In this document: positions 47,620-60,539 of the stretch, piece after piece
How the letters are laid out: every line of letters begins with the position of its first letter
Position numbering within the stretch: position 1 is the stretch's first letter
Source: Hofstenia miamia
Lineage: Eukaryota > Xenacoelomorpha > Acoela > Hofsteniidae
Direction of reading: 5' to 3'
Length of the DNA: 64,000 nt
Assembly (NCBI GenBank): GCA_900660155.1
Contig: CABFPE010000145.1
Span: 1,364,650 to 1,428,649, forward strand
Made by a program: the position numbers and the translations under genes
The notes under the pieces: generated by a model
Database searches by the model: none
Seen by the model: the letters and a program-made list of their open reading frames with translations, nothing else
What the model was told of the DNA's origin: nothing

Positions 47620-48370
47620 TTTAAGATGGCTTTTATCCTATTTCTTTTATGTATCAATTCACAATGTGATGCAAAAGGAATATAAATTCCAATATTTGTG
47701 GGTTATTTATGCCATTTCGTTACAAATTCGTTTTCAGTTTTAATAATTTCAACATCTAGGAAACTTAATCTTTTATTTTGTTCCTTTTCAACTGTAAATT
47801 TCAAACATGGATTAATGTCATTTAAAAAATTTAACAAATCATTGGCAATCTTCTCATTTTCCACCACTCAAAATATATCGATAACATAGCGAGTATACAT
47901 AAATAATTTATCTTTGTTATTATAATCTTTAAGCTTAGGTTTTAATAATTTGTCAAGATAACATGCTAAATTAGAAGTTTTACTATTAACCATGCTAAGA
48001 ATTGGTCGAAATGGTGGCGTTTTGCAATCTTTATGAATCTTGGCCAAACCATATAATCTTGCAGGTTGGGCGCCAATACTTCTAATTTTGTTACAAATGT
48101 TTACGCATATTGAACAACTTTTTATTTAAATTTTCATCAGTTAAAAAATTGATTTTTCTTGGTTCTCGCATTTAATTTTAGCAATTTAAACTTCTGTTGA
48201 TCTCTTAAAATTCAGTTCATTTGATTAATATGGTAAGTTTTACCCACTATGAATATTCCATTTCCTTTGTCAAATTTACTAATATAAATGGATTTATCGT
48301 TTGACAAAATTTTCAATGCATTCAATAGTGTTTTTACCTCATCAATTATACAATTATAAATGTGAAGAAT
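47620..48370 (-). mobile_element. Second Penelope-like RT fragment, broken
   Basis: Minus-strand blocks in Penelope order: SNDKSIYISKFDKGNGIFIV (near 48300), ARLYGLAKIHKDCKTPPFR and PILSMVNSKTSNL (near 48050-47980), then RLSFLDVEIIKTENEF and PTNIGIYIPF (near 47770-47690). It covers the RT core and lacks a visible endonuclease. It is interrupted in a few places. Sequence differs clearly from the copy at 25050-27388, so it is another lineage or a much older insertion. Its 5' side runs close to the microsatellite gap at 48420. Confidence 0.8.
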
Positions 48371-48415
48371 GTGAAAGTTCATAAGGCGCACACAGCTTTT
48401 TTCTGAGGAGGGAAC

Positions 48416-48419
<4 letters not shown>

Positions 48420-48473
<54 letters not shown>

Positions 48474-48530
48474 NNNNNNNNNNNNNNNNNNNNNNNNNNN
48501 NNNNNNNNNNNNNNNNNNNNNNNNNNNNNN

Positions 48531-48575
<45 letters not shown>
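48420..48575. repeat. Palindromic (TC)n(TA)n / (AT)n(AG)n microsatellite with assembly gap
   Basis: (TC)n followed by (TA)n is met across 57 unresolved bases (48474-48530) by (AT)n and then (AG)n. The two arms are reverse complements, so the whole array can fold on itself. True length is unknown. Confidence 0.9.
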
Positions 48576-48577
<2 letters not shown>

Positions 48578-49818
48578 CTTATTTGCATATATATTCCTAC
48601 GTGAAAGTCATTAATTTGTAGATTTACAGTTATTGATTTGAGAAAATATTATTGGGGAAACTGAATAGGCTGCGCTTTTGACAGGCTAGACAAAACTGAT
48701 AAGTTTACTATTTGTATATCTACTTTTCAGTATCATATTTTTCAAATTTCATTTCAACTTACAAAAACGGAAGCAGCATAATGAATGTCTATGTTATAAA
48801 TTGCTAACAGTCAATTACGCTTCCCTACACCTATGCAGCTATTATTAAGGCACTTATGTGTTGCGTCATTCAGTCAGTGAAGGGAGTTTCGAACACAGGC
48901 TGTTGCATTGCTAATTGTTCCTAGGTTCAATAGGAAACGCTTCCATACTTTTAGATAGGCTTATTTTTAGGAATTTCTTTGCACCTAGTCCTTAATAACT
49001 TTAACAAGAAAAGTTAGGCCCAATCACTGCCCGTCCTGAATCCAGCTCAACCCACTTAATTCTAAGTCGGCACAATTTTATGACCCTTATTAGGAAATTT
49101 TCACGATTTTGCGGCTTGCTAGGACAAAGTTAGGTATGTTAGACACTTCTAATAGAATCTGCACACTGAAATTGAAAATTCTAAATGAAGTCTTTCAAGA
49201 GTATATGATACTAACATACAATTTCAAAACGTTATTTATGAAATTATATAGCATTCACTACAATTGTTGTGTAATAGTCTATTTTTTTCAATTTTAGCCG
49301 TTCTTTTCCAATGCTTCTGTGCAACCCTAGTCCAGTGCAGGTTAACAGAATAAAAATCAGTACTGAGGATTATTCCCTAGTAAGTCTGTGCTGCTACAAA
49401 GTACCCTTAGCTACATTTTGTAACTTGCCATAGGGTATTTTTGTACACACACCTGCTCGTAAGAGGTTCATGAGCATCCATACCCGAGAAGGCCCACCCG
49501 AATACCTGTAAGCTCAATTTCAACAACGAATGAATAAATAACAAAATACAAAAATTTGCAAAACAAGTGTCTTTGTCGTTGGTCATCTAAAACTATTGTT
49601 CGTTTAGCTGCGATGATTTTGATAGCAGCTAAAAATAATATACTAGAATTGATATTTAAGTAACCTATTTTATACTCAGGCGCAGTTGCAGGGGGTATGT
49701 TCGTCCCCTTCGCAAACGATCTAAGCATAATATGTGATTATTTCAATACAAAATAATTTTTAGTGTTTTTCATACGATAGAAACCATTATTTGGAAAATT
49801 TTATGCTCTTTTAAAGAC
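48576..49818. other. Intergenic DNA, no gene seen
   Basis: No supported exon. GC-richer words around 49010-49070 (GGCCCAATCACTGCCCGTCC) resemble the hAT-like islands elsewhere but have no ends that I can define. Confidence 0.35.
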
Positions 49819-49972
49819 TAGCCTTATAAATACATGAACATTAGGTATGGAGAGAATTTAAATTTTTTTAAAAAAATCGAAATTTTCAAAGAAAACGTGT
49901 TAATTTTTTCAACAGCCTTCTTGCACAGCAACATGCTTTAATGAGAAATTTTCAACATTGCATTAATGTATG
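49819..49972 (-). repeat. Dispersed repeat, copy 2 of an inverted pair
   Basis: Inverted relative to 45561-45706 and about 4.1 kb away. The best conserved block, read on the minus strand, is TTAAATTCTCTCCATACCTA. Confidence 0.85.
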
Positions 49973-52949
49973 TTCCCCAAAACACCTACCCATGCCCTAA
50001 GATTTTTAAATTTGCTAATAGTCTCTGAGAAAATTCTTTGTAAACTTAGAAAAGCGCTATGTCCTTTAAAAAGGACGTTAGGCTGTTTAAGGTTAACCAA
50101 CATGTGTTTCTTATAATATTTTGGATATATGTAGCAATTGCAAAATTTTCGATATCATAAATTCAATAATAATTATATTTGCTAATGAATGATGTCTTCG
50201 CATTCACCACTATATGGATAGAAAATTTAGTGACAAAATCTCTTGTAATGGAATTCAAATAATAACATATAAATTATAATCATTATTTCAAAACTAATTT
50301 ATGCTATAAATCTAAATTGCTGTTGTAATAAAAAATTGCGATTATTTTGTACATTTTCGTTTCATGTTTAAAAGAATGTTACCAAATGTCAAGTATTAAA
50401 ATAATGAAAAAATAATGGTTGTACGAGTTGAGTATTTCTGGTAATCGTATCCGCACATACTCTAAGAAAACTTACCCCTAAAAATTTTACTCGTACCCGT
50501 AGGTTGTAATTATAACAACTAATGCATTGGCTGCTATAACCCAATGAAATATAAAATATACAAAACTAAAAATTGATTGTATTTCCACGTATGACCCAAC
50601 GCCTTTGAACTTGTCACCCAACAGCCAGCTACGTTGATGATGCTGGTAACAGTTCAAATAATAGAATAAGGATTGAGTCCATTGATATTTAGCTAAAGTT
50701 ATTTATACTACGCATTAGTTAGTAATATTATCTTCTATTAAGGAAAATATAAAAGAGATTTTGAAACTAAATTTGATTTTTTTCTGATCCCCAAATTCTG
50801 ATTTAAATTTGAAGGCAGCAGGGCCTTAGACATGATGTGCAAAGGACTCTATTGGACCTCCCAAACAAAATTGAATACAATCTGCCTCCTTCTTGTTCTC
50901 CGTGTTAGAACTACTGAAATGGCAAATTCGGAAAGAATAAGCTGCAGTCAAAATGGAATTGAAAATGAAAAAGAACACTGCTAGTGGTTCTTACCCATTT
51001 TGCTAAAGTCTATAAAAGCAGTGTTCTCAGTTTTACACTACCATGCTCTAGAAAATAATAATAAAAGTCGTGACTTCAATAGTGCATTTGCCATTGATAT
51101 TAATTCGAATATTTCAGTGCTTTATGTGGAATCAGAATGTCATCTTATGCCTTTAGAGCGGAGTCATTTTTGTTGAGTGATTAATGAAATTTGCTGATGA
51201 AGTACAGTACTTAGAAAATCATAGTTACTTACAATATAAAAATCCTAGTTTGAAATAACAATTAAAGCCCCTATACAAAAAGTTACTCTTCAAAAATTTT
51301 GAAATGCCAACATATTTCATAAGCTACTGAGATAAGTGATGTAGTAGCTGATGAGTTCACATGGGGGTCCACACTAAGTTTGCACCTACCACTAGGGCGA
51401 TATTTATTGACTTTAAACCTTAAGAAATTGACCTAATGAATTAATTTGAAAAAGGGAAAATTGACAGTAAAAATTGACATTAAAAATAATTAATTCTACA
51501 ATACAACTACTGCTAATAATTAATAGAATTTATTTTGCTTATCAAAGAAATTGTCTCCTAAGATTTTTTGCATACATGTATTTCTTCATTATTTCGACAG
51601 CAAGAATCTGTCATCATTCTGTGCAATTCAATTATTTAATGTACTATATATAGAAATGACCGACGGTAGAAAAATGGACCAAATAACTCATATTGACTTT
51701 ATTGACTTTATAATCGCCATACCTACCACTCAGCCGAAACACTAGTATTATTTATTCACAGACATAGAAAACTCTCAAACAATAAACAGTTTCTGTTAAT
51801 ATATATCCCTTTGTGAAGGGAATTCAACGATTTGCTACAGGAATCTACATGAAGCACCGTACATCGCCTATTTAATTGGAAATTTCATATTATATACATG
51901 TATTTATAACTCCTGTGAAAACATTTGCAACCCCAAATTTTCTAGGCTGGCTACGGCACAGGAATAGAGTAAACAAGATTTTTAAGTATTCTTAATTTAC
52001 AGTCATACTTTGAAAATGAGACTTTCAGAACAACTTTTACCGTGTTAATGGTAAGACATTTAAAGTTTACATAAATATTGGTTAATTTTATAATATTGTC
52101 TTTCTGCGTCTTATTGGTCTTTTAGCCGTTATTTTTATTCTCTACCAGTACCCGCCCTGCTCGCGGTTACTACATGTAACTGCACAGCCGGATGAATCCC
52201 CATTAATCACCATGAATCCTTGTTGCTTGAGTAATATGTGACTTAAATTTAATTATTAAAATAAATAAATGTCTATCAAACAAAACAAATGTAATATTAG
52301 TATTATAATTACCAAAACCGCTACATGGGAAAAATATTTGGCAATTTAACTAGAGAAGTGTCACTTAGTCAATAATATCTAAAAATAACGAAATTTTCAT
52401 TATTATACTTCATTTCCATAAAAAATTCTAATTGAGAGTTGGCAATTATCTAAGTAAAATTCTTAAAAGTTTATAATTTATGCCAATTCAAAAAGAACAC
52501 ATCTCCCTTAAAATGAATTTTCCTTTCGATTTCTGACAAAATATGAAATAATTTGGGTTGGCCTACTTCCAATCTAAAAACTAACAAATCAAGTTACTCC
52601 ATTGATTTCCCCACATTAGCACATTAACGAATGCGGTAAAGAAGTAATTGACCCATAATTTTCATCATTAATAGATGCATTAAAGCAAATTCCATTGCGA
52701 TGCATTTGAAATGAGCAAATTAGAATATTCGACAGATTCAAAAAACTATCATCCTATTTGTATTATTCAATGCATGGAGGATACTTTTCTATTTAGTAGA
52801 TAATTAGTCAATACGTTTGAACTTATTTCCATTAAACTGTGAACACGTTTTTTATGCCTTTTCTTACAATGAATTCACAAAAAATTTAGTTTTGTTCATT
52901 GTTATAAAAAACAATGGCATTATTTAATAGATAAATTAAGCGCAGTATT
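49973..52949. other. Intergenic DNA, no gene seen
   Basis: About 3 kb of AT-rich sequence without coding signature. TTTTACTCGTACCCGTAGG near 50495 resembles subterminal words of Ac-like hAT elements but stands alone. Confidence 0.4.
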
Positions 52950-53314
52950 CCTATACACAGAAATGGATTTTTAAGGCATGGCCCAGCCCGGCCCCCGTCG
53001 ACTATTATTTCAAACCGTTTTCGCCCCGTTTTGGAATTTTTGTAGCCCGATTGATCTATTTCAACACATTAATTGTTGACTGTAAGTGCAATTTGACTAC
53101 AATCTCTTTCTGACTGAGCAAAACTGTTTGGGTGGCATATATCTTCAATGCAACGTTACACAAAGTTGGATAGGTGCTTCTATTGAGATTTCAAACCTTG
53201 TTACAATTCATTTTATTCGTCACTTTTTTCTCCGTAATTTCCTAAATCTTGGGCCCGGCCCGTTTCAGCCCAGCCCATGGGATAGCCCGGCCTATGTCCA
53301 TCTCTGCTTATACA
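52950..53314. mobile_element. hAT-type miniature element, 349 bp, with 8-bp target duplication
   Basis: Ends are CAGAAATGGATTTTTAAGG at 52958 and, inverted from 53306, CAGAGATGGACATAGG, typical hAT CAG-starting inverted repeats. Flanking 8-mers are CCTATACA (52950-52957) and CTTATACA (53307-53314), a target duplication with one difference. Subterminal GGCCCAGCCCGGCCCCC on the left and GGGCCCGGCCCG, AGCCCAGCCC, AGCCCGGCC on the right are the GC-rich repeats expected for Ac-like hAT elements. It has no transposase and must have moved with help from another copy. A (TA)n run follows at 53319. Confidence 0.85.
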
Positions 53315-53315
53315 T

Positions 53316-53318
<3 letters not shown>

Positions 53319-53350
<32 letters not shown>
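53319..53350. repeat. (TA)n microsatellite
   Basis: Pure AT dinucleotide run next to the hAT miniature element. Confidence 0.95.
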
Positions 53351-53354
<4 letters not shown>

Positions 53355-53625
53355 GTACATCGATTTTCCGTAAATATTCCCTAAAATTGAAAATTTTAAT
53401 TAATCTTCGACCAATCCTGGATGCAGGGGCAGCCTTAACACGGCACAGCGCCTGGGCCAAAGTACAACATATTCGCTCAACTAACTTAAATGATTTAAGG
53501 TGGCTACGGTCGCTTTCATTTTAATGTGGACTTTATGGCATTATTTATTTGTGGTAAAACTGTTTTCATATTTTTGTTATGCAATCATATTGTTTGCAAA
53601 ATATAAATATATAATTTTTGCGCAG

Positions 53626-53630
<5 letters not shown>

Positions 53631-53662
<32 letters not shown>
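53631..53662. repeat. (TA)n microsatellite
   Basis: Pure TA run of about 32 bases. Confidence 0.95.
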
Positions 53663-53664
<2 letters not shown>

Positions 53665-55135
53665 TTGCATATAAGTGCATCACCACAGTTTAAGATATCA
53701 AATTTATATACAAAAAATTCATTGTTCACATAGTACATATAGATCATCTATGTATGCACTAAACATTCAGTATTTCAAAGTCAAGATTTACATCGTCATG
53801 CTTTATGGTCAATTAATATTATTACTTCTACTGCATAGTAATACAATAATTACTTTATTTTAAATAATATAGTTAGACAATTATTACTGACTTCCCTCAC
53901 CATAATTGATCTGGTTTCAAATTGAAATGTAATGCAGAAATGTCATTATTTTCATTTTTCAAATGTTGGTTGATTTGGGAATTGTAATCCACCCATATTT
54001 TGTTGGAACTTGTTATGGTTTTTATATAAATGGGTAATAAATCAATTTTATTTCCACTTAGGTGGATTCACTTTAGTTATTGAAATTGCTAAAATGAAAG
54101 GGGAAGTTCTAGAGCATGGTCTGGCATTGATCCCTTGAAACAAGTCTCCTAGTCTGTCTCTATACATTGAAGGAATTTAGCTGTTGATTGATCAGTCAAT
54201 TTTTGTTCAATAGACTGTATATTTATTTCACTGTTGCAATCAGTCATTCAATGAACTTGCTTAATTATACTATGCCATTTATGAATACCAACAGCTGGTA
54301 CTCATGTAATCATTATGATGCAAATGATTGCTAATCTCTGTTATGCAGTACTATTTCTGCCATAAGTAGATGCAAAGCCAGCTAATCTATCCACACCACT
54401 TTTCCATCCCAAATATATATTCTGCACAAAGGTACTTTCACTGATAAATCTACAAAATGTTTACAAAGAAACTACCGAGAACCAGCCTATGTGGTGCTGA
54501 ATATGTTGAACAATTGTGACAGTTGATCATTAGCATGGATACCATTAAATTTATTTATAAGATCTTTGTGCGCATGCACCATGACAAGGTCATTTAGGTA
54601 GAGTTATCCCATTTCCCTTCGTAAGTAGATTCTTACCCATCTTGGAATTCAAATTAATGATTTGGTGCAGTATTTGTTGCTGGAAGAATAGGAATCAGTT
54701 TTTACAAAAATCAATATATTGAAAAACACAACTGCTTTGTAGTGTAATACCTCACCCAACTATTTTAGTAGAATGAAAAAGAATCTGAATAGATTTCACA
54801 TACGGGATTAAGGAAATCTACATATGGTTGGTCATTCATGAAGGACTCCGGAAAATCCTCTAATGAGTGATAAATTGTGAAACTTGGCTGATTGAAGTGA
54901 TCCTTTATGCCATATCGAAACTCTCAAAATACTGCTGTTTTTGGCGATATTGCAGCATTTTCGGAAATTCCACTGCGGATTGTCCATTCAAAACAAGAAG
55001 GTATTTTACATATACAAGGAAGCTTGCTTCCTTCCAGTCAGAGAATCTTAGTATACATTATAATGTGGCATAATCAAGAAGAAAATAAACGAAAATCAGG
55101 ATAAAAAGGAAAAAAGACAAAAACAACTAAGAGAC
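53663..55135. other. Unassigned sequence before the first LTR-like repeat
   Basis: No gene is recognised. Composition is less AT-extreme than upstream, and it ends in a purine-rich stretch (about 55079-55135) just before the LTR-like repeat, as a polypurine tract would. It may be part of an old retroelement interior, but no domain is clear. Confidence 0.3.
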
Positions 55136-55440
55136 AGGTACATGTTAGTTGTTTAACTGTTTGCATATTTTGATTATAAAAACGTTTACGAGGTATTATT
55201 AGTTGATGAATAAATTTACTTTGGATTTATTTTATACTTAATCAGGTTTGATATATTTTGCAAGTGGAAAGCTAAGCGTTCGAGCACATGAGTAGTTTTC
55301 AGGTGTTTCCCAAATTCAGTTAAAGGAATTCTGAAAAGGCTGCATGTCAGCAATTCATCTTTTCATGGTGCAGCCGGTAGACTGATTACTACAAACGTGT
55401 GCTCTTAGGTTATGTGTATGAATGGGGATTTTTATTTGTT
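55136..55440 (+). repeat. LTR-like repeat, copy A
   Basis: Direct counterpart of 56745-57045 and inverted counterpart of 60540-60790. Shared blocks: ACAGGTA(C/T)ATGTTA, TTTGATTATAAA, GAGCACATGAGTAGT, CCCAAATTCA(G/A)TTAAAGGA and GGGATTTTT. No coding content. Confidence 0.75.
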
Positions 55441-56744
55441 TAGCTTTCAAACCGATTCAGTCATTCAAATAATAGATGTTCTCAAATGACTGGAGAGTCA
55501 CCCCTAGGTTAACCCACAGTTTTTGATCCAAATTTTTACGGTATAATAATAAGATCTTTTATACATGTCAGGTGCCTACGAGCCCCATTATGTCTTGCAC
55601 GCTAACCGTGTTGGTTAAGCTGATCATTGGATTAGTTAGTGTGAATGACAGACCATGTCAACTCAAATTCTTGCCCAAGTAAAAAACTTCTGACGATAAC
55701 GGTTATTTTTTGGATTATTTTGAGCGGAAACGGTTATAGTTAAGAAAACCGTTTATTTTTGGTCATTTTGTAACGAAAACCGACTGTAACTGGTGATCGC
55801 AATTGAGTGTTGATGGCTTCTTCCTTACATAATTTGGCATCTGGCTGTGGCCATGTGATCAGATGCTGTTGATCTAAATGAATTCAGTTAATTGATTGTT
55901 GATAAAGAGAATATAACTACGCATTAAAGAATGATGGAAATCGATAAGCAAGAGATTGTTGGACTCTAAAACATTGTAAATTGACATTATAATTAAGTCA
56001 TAAAACCATTCTTCATTTTGGAGCAGATTCTACAATAATGTGATACCATCCTCAAAAATTGAACAATTTGTTATTATATCAATTAAAAGTGCAGTTAATA
56101 CTTCATGCAAGCTATTATTTGTAATTGTGAAGCTAATCTGGACACGTTTTGATTAGTAGTTTTGGATAAATATCAATTGGTTCATGTCCCAGCAGAATTT
56201 AAGGGCACAACATAAGCAAACCAATCCAGGTGAGCTACCTTTGTGTAATTTAAATTCACAGTTTGCTGCAAATTTAAACCAAGAAGTGTTGACTACATCA
56301 AATTTAAAAAACTTGAATCTGAAACTTAGAAAAGGAGAGTCAAGAAATTTAATATAATAATTTATCTTAATAATTAGAATTATTTATTTTTCCTATATAA
56401 GAAATCTGACTTTAAAATTTTTCCAGAACTTATTAAATTGCTCTTACTAAGCTTACAATGTAGAAGTAGTTTAATTAATTTCTATTTATTAAATTTTAAT
56501 AATTTTGTGTGGCATAAAAGAAACTAAAACTATCAACAAACTTTGATTTAATCATATTCTTTGTAACAACACATTTATACTTTATTATAATTTGTAAAAC
56601 AATTTTACAGTGCAGTTACGAAATACTGGTTGTCAGCAAATTGTTTGACCAAAAGAGTAAGATGAAACTGCTACAGCTAATTTAGTAATGACGTTGTGTA
56701 ATATTAGCAGACAAAATAATCGTAAACAATTTTGAAATCAAAAA

Positions 56745-57045
56745 CAGGTATATGTTAATTGTTTATCTATTTGTGCAATTTGATTATAAATAATTTGTAA
56801 TAGATTTATTGAATGAAGAATTTAGTTTCAACAGAGTTATCTTTTTTGTATTGCTAGGTTTGATTATTAATGACAACAGAAATCTAAATGTCGGAGCACA
56901 TGAGTAGTACTCAGGTTCCCCAAATTCAATTAAAGGATTTCTGGTGATGCTGCATTCAGCTTTACTAACATCTATCTATGTGTGCAGTCAGTAGCCTCAC
57001 TACGAAAGTGTGTTCATAAGTTAACTGTATCAATAGGGATTTTTC
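56745..57045 (+). repeat. LTR-like repeat, copy B
   Basis: Same orientation as copy A, about 1.6 kb downstream. The two may be the terminal repeats of a short non-autonomous LTR element or two solo repeats. Divergence between them suggests considerable age. Confidence 0.75.
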
Positions 57046-59899
57046 ACCAAATAAAACCTTATTTCCAATGCTATGAGCTCAATATTGTCAACTGGACTTA
57101 AACTACTCAAAACTATTAAAGCTAAATTTTTCAGATTTTGGTGCTCACAAAATTAAGTTTGTAGATTACTTAAAGCCTTTACATGTATCCAATTGAGCTT
57201 GTCTTTTACTTAAGTAGGAAAACCTACTCTTAATTCTCAAGTTATACCTTTATGTTACACTATAATTAATCAAAATCTGATTTTTATATTATATATTAAC
57301 ATTAAATATAGTGTAATCATCTCCCTATAGATGCCAGTTGTGAATAGATCTTAACAGAGAAGGAAATAATTGCATGAATGACATTATTATATTCATTGTC
57401 ATTTGTCAAAGTATCTGTCCCTATAATTAAATTAAGATGTACTCTAATACAAAACTACTTTTGAAAACTTTATTCTGAAAATGTTGAACAAAGTTTAGCT
57501 ATGTTGCCAAATAACAGAAAACCTAAATAAAGTAATTTTAGTGTTTGATCAAACAAATGAAATTTGTTAGTATAAATGTTCTTGTGTAAACTAGTTGTTT
57601 AGTATTTTTCCGACAACTAACCTAGGGTCAGTCAGTAGACTATAAGACATCTAAAAAAGATTAACCTAACTCATAATTGTTTTAAATTAAAATAACTCTC
57701 TAGAAAAAGGGAGAACACTTTTGAGAACATTTTAGAACAAACTCATGCCTTTGTAAAGAAAAAAGAAAGAGTAGATTTCAGGAATTTCACAACTTTATGA
57801 GTGAGTATGACTATGTCTTACTTCAATAGGCAGCTCAAGTTTAATATTGCTGATAAAGAGTATTTTGTGTATCAATCAAACTAATTAAAGAAACAAATTT
57901 TATTAGAGGATTAGGGCACCACAGTATGTTCATGATGCTTACTGAGTATTTTTGGCTTTATGTTGGTTCTTCAGATGATTTTCTGTTTGTGGTGAGAGAG
58001 ACTTTTGTTCAGGATTTCTCTAGATTTCTAAGTTGAAATAAAATACAGATGTAGTGGGTCTTCTCCATGTTGTGACATTTCATTTTGCTGTCTTATTATC
58101 TTGTTGAATGCTTTGATAGGCTAAGTGAAGACATCTCTTAATGTGGTAATTGAATGTCTGTGAATGCAACAAGTTCTTTCTTTGATGTTTCTATTATTGT
58201 ATCTGATTTCTGGGAATACTTGTTTGAGTCCCACTACATTTCATATTCACTACAAATATCTTCTATGTCAGCAACATTATGTGCATATCTGACACTTCTT
58301 GATATTTGTGACTGCTTTTAATGTGATTGCTACTAGTGAGACTGTTACTGGCATGATTTTGCCCTTGAGTAATGCTCAACTTAAAATTGCTTTTCTGTCC
58401 ACCTATAGTGCCCCTGCTATTGTTGCTATTATAATTGCTTTTGTAAAATAAGGAAACAAAGATGTTTTTGAGTATTTGATCTCTGTTCTACATGTTGTTA
58501 TTGTAGCATCCGCTACCAAGCTTAACCTTAACATAATTTTATTCCTTTGAATATATTTCTGGGTTACTTGCTTGTAGGGATGTACTTAGATCAACTGCTG
58601 ACTGACACTTGTAGTTAACTTTGATTAACTCCATGGTAACTGAACACTATTTAGGTGTGGATCACCTGCTGCAGTTTCCCTAGTGATTGATCTTCCATGA
58701 GGCCTCTGGCTGACTCTGATCTCAGAATCTTCTAACACTTAGTTGTCTTCACCAATAATGGTTTGTTTCTAAATCTCAGCTCAATGAAGTAGCTTGTGTG
58801 TTCCCTATCCTAACTCAGTGCAACCCTCAAGGCTGGATGTAACTTACTTAAGGTAAATTTGTAATGTGTAATTTGTACTTGTAACCTGGCAATGTCACTA
58901 GCTGCTTAATAAATATTTATTTAGCCATTACTGAAAAGTACTGGCATTAAGTAATTTAAATAGATAATTACTTGCAGCTTCCCAACTTACATTTAATTAG
59001 TAATACATGGTCAGTCTCGTTATCAGTCTGTTTATAGGTCTCCTATGTAGTCTAGTTAATATAAAATATAATAACCTACGATCAGTCATCCAAATGTTTC
59101 TCCAAAGTTTCATTATTGTATACATGTTGTTGAAAGAATTGATAGTCTGCTAAATGGAGAAAAACTCCTAATCATATCCTTAACCTAAATGCAGTTTCAT
59201 GGTTTGGATCAAGGACCCTCGAATTGCTCCCAATATGTGTCCTTGCCAATACTACTGCATTTACCATTTAGCTTGACATTGTGTAATATTACACAAACCA
59301 AATTAAATCTAAAGATAAGATTTTCAAAGAATTTACTTCAACAGTTTCCCAAATGATTTTTCTCTAATTATAGTTTCAGATCAAAAAGTACCTGTTGATT
59401 TGAATTTTAAATCTTCTGCCAAGATGGCTAAAAATAATGGAAGCAATATTGCCCCCTTCATTTTGCCAAATTGTTTTGACAAGTACTATTTGGTAATGTT
59501 CTCTCTTAGTTGCAATTTACAAAATTAATGATGCTAAACTTAAATTGATTCTAATTTACAATTAATACTAATTTAATCATAATTCAATTCAATGTTAATC
59601 TTCATTGACCAACTAATCTTTCTTATTCTTTTTTGCAGCATTGATTCTTAGATTATGCAACATTATGCTTACCTTGTGAAATTGGGGATTTTCTAATCAT
59701 CCTACATTTGGTTGTTGAATATTATAGTCTCCAAATGTTATTATGTTTGCATTCTGAACAGGAAACCTTTGCACTGTCGCCATGTAGAATCTTGCCAACC
59801 TTCCTACTAGTAAGTCTTAGCTTAATTTAGGAGCTGCTGTGACAATTGGTTCCTCCTTAGATAGTACGGTAGGTGACAGACTCCAATCTCCATCTCTCT
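57046..59899. other. Unassigned, compositionally distinct stretch
   Basis: Less AT-rich than the rest of the window, especially 57900-59250, and without a recognisable gene. Its position among LTR-like repeats suggests retroelement interior, but I see no diagnostic motif. Confidence 0.3.
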
Positions 59900-60539
59900 T
59901 CTTTCAGTTCTATTGTTTAGCCGTTAAATGATTAAACTATTATCTCATCAACTAATATTGATACGAAACTAACGACTTTGGTTTTAGATCCAAGACACGA
60001 GACAGAGTGTACAAAGTACAGGGTACGCTTACCCGACCTGCAACAAAGCACAAAAGAGGAATTGAAGAATTACGCTACAACGAGTATTTCCATGCGAAAC
60101 TGACACATTGATAGAGACACCAACCACAATTCGGATGACTCAGTGTAATGGAAGTGTGTGTGGGAGTACGATAGTGATAATGTGTGATACCTTATTAATT
60201 TAGTGTATTGATTGTTCTTGTTATCAATGAAGTTGTTTAATAAAGGAATCTCGCAACCGGAGTGCAATAGCTTGTTATGAGTTCGTACATATAATAACCT
60301 TACATATAAATAATTACATGCCAACCTAGAGTACATATGAACAATCAATACGGTCCAGGAAAAAGGAATGAATCAATAGTCCGTCAGTCCACTAGTAATT
60401 ATACGTAATAAACTCTGTTCGATATAATACAAACAAATAATGAAGTTTCCTAATGTAGCTAGATGTAATAGCATAATGTAATAAAGATGGTAATATTGAC
60501 AACGAATGATAGGAAAGCTAATACGAGTAAAAACCCCTA

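Noticed and set aside
53410-53455. CAGGGGCAGCC-type sequence resembling a hAT end
   Set aside because: Only one end is seen, with no inverted partner or target duplication nearby.
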